64,000 nt of DNA from Verpa conica (taxonomy: Eukaryota; Ascomycota; Pezizomycetes; Pezizales; Morchellaceae), in contig JAUFSD010000001.1 in assembly GCA_033030425.1 (NCBI GenBank), forward strand, positions 1,364,001-1,428,000. The letters are read 5' to 3'. This document shows positions 60,486-64,000 of this stretch, one piece after another. A program made the translations under genes and the position numbers. The notes under the pieces are model-generated. The model ran no database searches. It was not told the origin of the DNA and saw only the letters and a list, made by a program, of their open reading frames with translations. Within the stretch, counting starts at the first letter, position 1. The number at the start of each line of letters is the position of its first letter.

Positions 60486-63310
60486 TTACAAGCATTGGTA
60501 GTAGTAAGGATTAAGGACTGTGCAAGTATATGAACCGGCGCAAACTGAGGCTCCGACATAATTCTATAGAATCGTGTAATATTAGTAAACTGTATTCATT
60601 ATTTTTATTTGAAAGTGTTGGTTGAGCTTACAATTCCACCGCACTGTCCGAACTGGGCCACAGTAGCAGGAAGGGCCAGAATTTTCTCAACGGCCTTTTC
60701 GGCGGCGATCATGATTGGGGCTGAAGGGTTGGTGGTGACGTGACCAGGGAAGATAGAGGCATCAACGACGAACTAAAGATTGTTAGTTTCTTTATATGGT
60801 ATTACTAGAATGTTTTAAGCCAAATACGTACCAGGTTGTCGGTTCCATAGACCTTGGTATTTGTATCAACGACAGACCCAGTGGTTCCATCACCGACAAG
60901 ACCAGAATCTGTTCCCATCTTGCAAGTTCCGATCCAGTGGTTAGACCTACGGGATTCAACGTAGCTGTTGACGTAATCAGTAGCCGTCACACCAGCGGCT
61001 GGCCTTATGAAGGTGATACCGCCCTTGTTCTGGGCAGCATTGAGTACAGACTGAACACCACGAATGACAACGTCGATATCGGCACTATTCTTTAGATATG
61101 GGCTGGTAGAGATTTGCATGTTAAGACTGCTGGTAATAGTCATACGACCTCTGGAAGTCACACCGGTACCCAAGTACTGAGAGAGAGTGACTAGGTTGTC
61201 TCCAGTCTGCCCAAGAGAACCTTCAGCACGAGCAGTCCATTGGAGCTGACGGGTGATTCCATCAGTACCAACGAAAGACTCCCAGAACATAGTATTAGGC
61301 CCTGGAGCGGCAGTGGCGAGGATGCCGGCACGACTATTCAAGTACAGGTCTCTATCAGTGGTGTTAGGGCTGTTGTATGCCCCATAAAAGTCATAGGACT
61401 TGATACTGGCTTGACTAAAGACCATATCGGTGTTGGTGTGGTCAAGGACGTTGTATCCAACAGGAAGTTTGATCCATTCACTACTTGCTTGCATGCTTGA
61501 GCCTTCAGCACTGGAACTAACGACTTGAAGCATATCGGTTGGACCGATACCACTACGGAGGAGAATCTTGGGACTTCCAAAGGCACCAGCTGCAAGGACG
61601 ACTCGCCCAGTGGTGGGGGTGACATTGTAGATACCAATTTTTCCACCGACGGTAGTAGAGCTAGGAGTGACTTGGACACCAGTGATCCTACCACCAGTAC
61701 GGAATGTCTTGATGACGGTTGTGTTGACGACAAGATTGAAGTTGGAGCGTGCCTTAGCAGTTTGGAGGTATGTGGCTAGAGGACCGCCACGCTCACCGCC
61801 AGAGTACATGAATGGAGTATGGGCAAAGGTCCTATTCTTGGAATTTGGAACAGAATTGGCAGTGACCTCAGACCAGCCAGCAGTCCTCAATACCGAGGAA
61901 AGGACAGTGTAAGGCTCCTGAAGGTAACGGACGCCATTTGATGAAGGGTTATCGGTAGAAGGAATTCTGTTGAAGACCTTGTTTGTAGAGGAAACCATAT
62001 CTGTGGCTTGCCAGCCGGTTGGGAAATTGTAGTTCCAATCGCGATCTGTAGGCTTGAAGAACAAGCCTGCGTTGACAGCAGTGCCACCACCGAGAACACA
62101 TCCAGCCATCTGGTCAATATCATTACAAGCAATACCAGCAGAATCAACCCAGATCTGATTGCAGAGACCTGGGACATCGAAGCGAGTAAGTCCCTTGCCA
62201 GCTAGCCAGGCAGGTCCAACGGTTCCTCCAGATTTGTAGGTACTTGGGGGCCCCCTCTCAATTAGAAGAACTGATTTACCAGATTCTGAGAGACGATCGG
62301 CAGCTATTTAGAGTAAAAAGTGCATGATTAGCCACTTGAGTAATTTCAAGGGGGATTTAGGGTTGTTACGAACCAACGAGACCAGCAGCACCTCCTCCAA
62401 CAACGATGTAGTCATAGGTCCCAAGAACAGTAGTGGAAGTAGGAGTTGCAGTAGGGACCACGGATGTAGCAGTAGCAGTAACAGTAGCAGAGGCAGTAGC
62501 AATAGGAGCAGCGGCAATCCAGGCTGCATATTGAGAATTGCGGGCTGCAGTAAGACCAATACCAAACATGCCAAATCCCTGATGTTCCTGAATACCTGTT
62601 GCGAGATTGGTGGTGTCTGTAACTGGTGCTGTACTTTGGGCCCAACCCATGACAGCGGATTCCGCTGTTAGATCAACGCCACCATCGGTCCAGGTATTGC
62701 AGTCTACACAGCGGAAAGTGTATGAGAAATGGGTTGTATTAGTCTTGAGGTACATCTGTGTTGAGCTGGCAGAGCTGGAATAAACAGTAGGCTCAAGGTA
62801 ACCACTGAGAAAACAATTGTTTAATATAATATTCTATACCGATAGGATAAGACTGAAAACAATACTTACGATGCCATACGGAAGGATTGCATAATACTCC
62901 CACTATTAACCCAAACAAGTGAAAGGAGATTTCCATTCATGGCTCCTCCGAAACTCACACCAGACCATCCACCTATAGGCCCAACCTGTAAAGTTTCAAT
63001 CGTGGTTAGGTACTAGAAGTATAGAAGTATGGAATTGTGTATGATACTTACGATTTGACCGATGAATTCATTTGTTGGAGTTGAGGGGAGCGCGAGACCG
63101 AAACTGAATCCGCCATAATTGGTTGTCAGCAGGCGCTGGAATGATATTCCAGTATCAGGGTCGGTATATTCCGATGCGTACTGTGCGAGTACTATTGTTC
63201 AGACAGGAAGTATCAGTAACTTGATATTCGAGATAGATTATGGCATTAGATTTCTCCTTACCTGTACTCAGCACAGACAGGAGATAGAAGAAAGAGATTT
63301 TCGCAAACAT
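60486..63310 (-). CDS. Cellobiose dehydrogenase: AA8 cytochrome, AA3 flavodehydrogenase and CBM1
   Basis: Model: complement(join(60486..60563, 60632..60772, 60832..62303, 62374..62804, 62870..62985, 63052..63191, 63262..63310)), 808 aa, all phases consistent. Residues 1-19 are a signal peptide (MFAKISFFYLLSVLSTVLA). The cytochrome domain (about 20-195) has the probable haem ligands Met79 (GGAMN) and His176 (QEHQGFG). A Thr/Ala-rich linker precedes the FAD domain, which has VVGGGAAGLVAADRL, His701 (SNHWIG) and Asn751 (HVTTNP) at the expected catalytic positions. The last exons encode a CBM1 cellulose-binding module (about 776-808; GQCGGI, then CAGSYTC and YYYQCL). The enzyme oxidises cellobiose extracellularly and passes electrons to lytic polysaccharide monooxygenases. 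The CBM1 is split by an intron that is easily missed because the frame runs a few codons into it. Confidence 0.95.
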
Positions 63311-64000
63311 GTTGCAATGAGACCTGAGGATATTTCTGAGAATATCAAAAAAGAAAGACTATCACCAGTTTGACCGGTGAATTTAGAGGCTCAGATCTTC
63401 TATCTCTAAATAGTCTCAAAGACAGCCAGCCCTGAGATGATACTTGAAAGACTATGGGAAAGGAGCCACTACTTATATTTGACGCCCATAGCTAAACAGA
63501 GCAGAGGAAGAGATGAAATGAGGTACCGTCCGGTTATCTCCCCGGCTCCGGATACACCACGCGGTTGGAATTTTCCTGGGGTAATGTGTAATACCTATGC
63601 GGAGATAGGCTCCTGGCTTGCTCACGTTTTTCCGTAGAGGTAACTGTGGGGGATCTCCAAATCGGCGTTGTCCCATTAACTTTAATTGAATTTCTTTCTG
63701 CACGGGGAAAGCTGTGCACATGGGGAGATCCCTGGACGGTACACGGGCGGTAGCTTCCGACAGTTCGTCTCTGGTTCAAATGCTTGTTTTCCTATTAGAA
63801 TATTTCTAATAGGTGGAGAAGATGCGGCTATTGCTACGGTCAACAGGTTATTCGAGTAAGTTTTTCCCCTGTTGATCACTCAATAACGGTCTCTAGGCCC
63901 GTGTCTCCTGCGAGAGGATATTTCCCCCGAGAACCAGCAAGGATCAGTCATTATTTTTGCCGGGATACCCTTATAGCTTAGCAGGCATAGTTGCATGGAG
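63311..64000. other. Promoter region of the cellobiose dehydrogenase gene
   Basis: No gene supported. Reading toward the gene, a TATAAG box lies at about 63473-63477. CreA-like SYGGRG sites occur at 63540-63545 (CCGGGG on the minus strand) and 63646-63651 (GTGGGG on the plus strand). These would fit glucose repression, which is usual for this enzyme; the regulation is inference. Confidence 0.5.

Overview
The window looks like a filamentous ascomycete (Pezizomycotina) chromosome segment. The genes carry many short spliceosomal introns, mostly 47-80 bp, with GT donors, AG acceptors and CTNAC-like branch sites. The gene set is also typical: a cellobiose dehydrogenase with a fungal CBM1, a Ste6-type exporter, ICE2, a fused pseudouridine-phosphate glycosidase/kinase, fungal C2H2 regulators and a SAT4-like membrane protein. 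I cannot name the species. Exon joins were worked out by hand from splice signals, reading phase and remembered family sequences, and no search was run.

Layout. 1-10.7 kb: ICE2 (+), ribosomal protein eS30 (-), the pseudouridine-catabolism fusion enzyme (-), an F-box/Cys-cluster protein (-) and the RNA polymerase subunit RPB6 (-). RPB6 shares a 312-bp divergent promoter with an Irc3-like mitochondrial helicase (+). 13.9-24.7 kb: a C2H2 protein (-) divergent from a Sfp-type phosphopantetheinyl transferase (+), then a full ABC exporter (-) divergent from an M28 aminopeptidase (+, 12 exons). 24.7-35 kb: a sparse region with a decayed Ser/Thr-rich relic, one SAT4-like 7TM gene and one F-box/ankyrin gene. 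35-43 kb: the mitochondrial aspartate/glutamate carrier AGC1 (-) divergent from the ERAD ubiquitin ligase HRD1 (+). 43-55.4 kb: about 12.5 kb without a convincing gene, with G/C homopolymer tracts and simple repeats. 55.4-63.3 kb: a large C2H2 regulator (+), a carboxymuconolactone-decarboxylase-like protein (+), an intronless tRNA-Cys (+) and a three-domain cellobiose dehydrogenase (-).

The genes are mostly housekeeping and not one pathway. ICE2 and HRD1 are both ER functions but lie about 37 kb apart. I see no gene cluster, CRISPR array or intact transposon, and no convincing new multi-gene system. The observation most worth a second look is the C2H2 regulator at 55.4 kb. Its frame is interrupted by a TGA and then stays open for 113 codons in the same frame, and that stretch resembles a conserved C-terminal module of the family.
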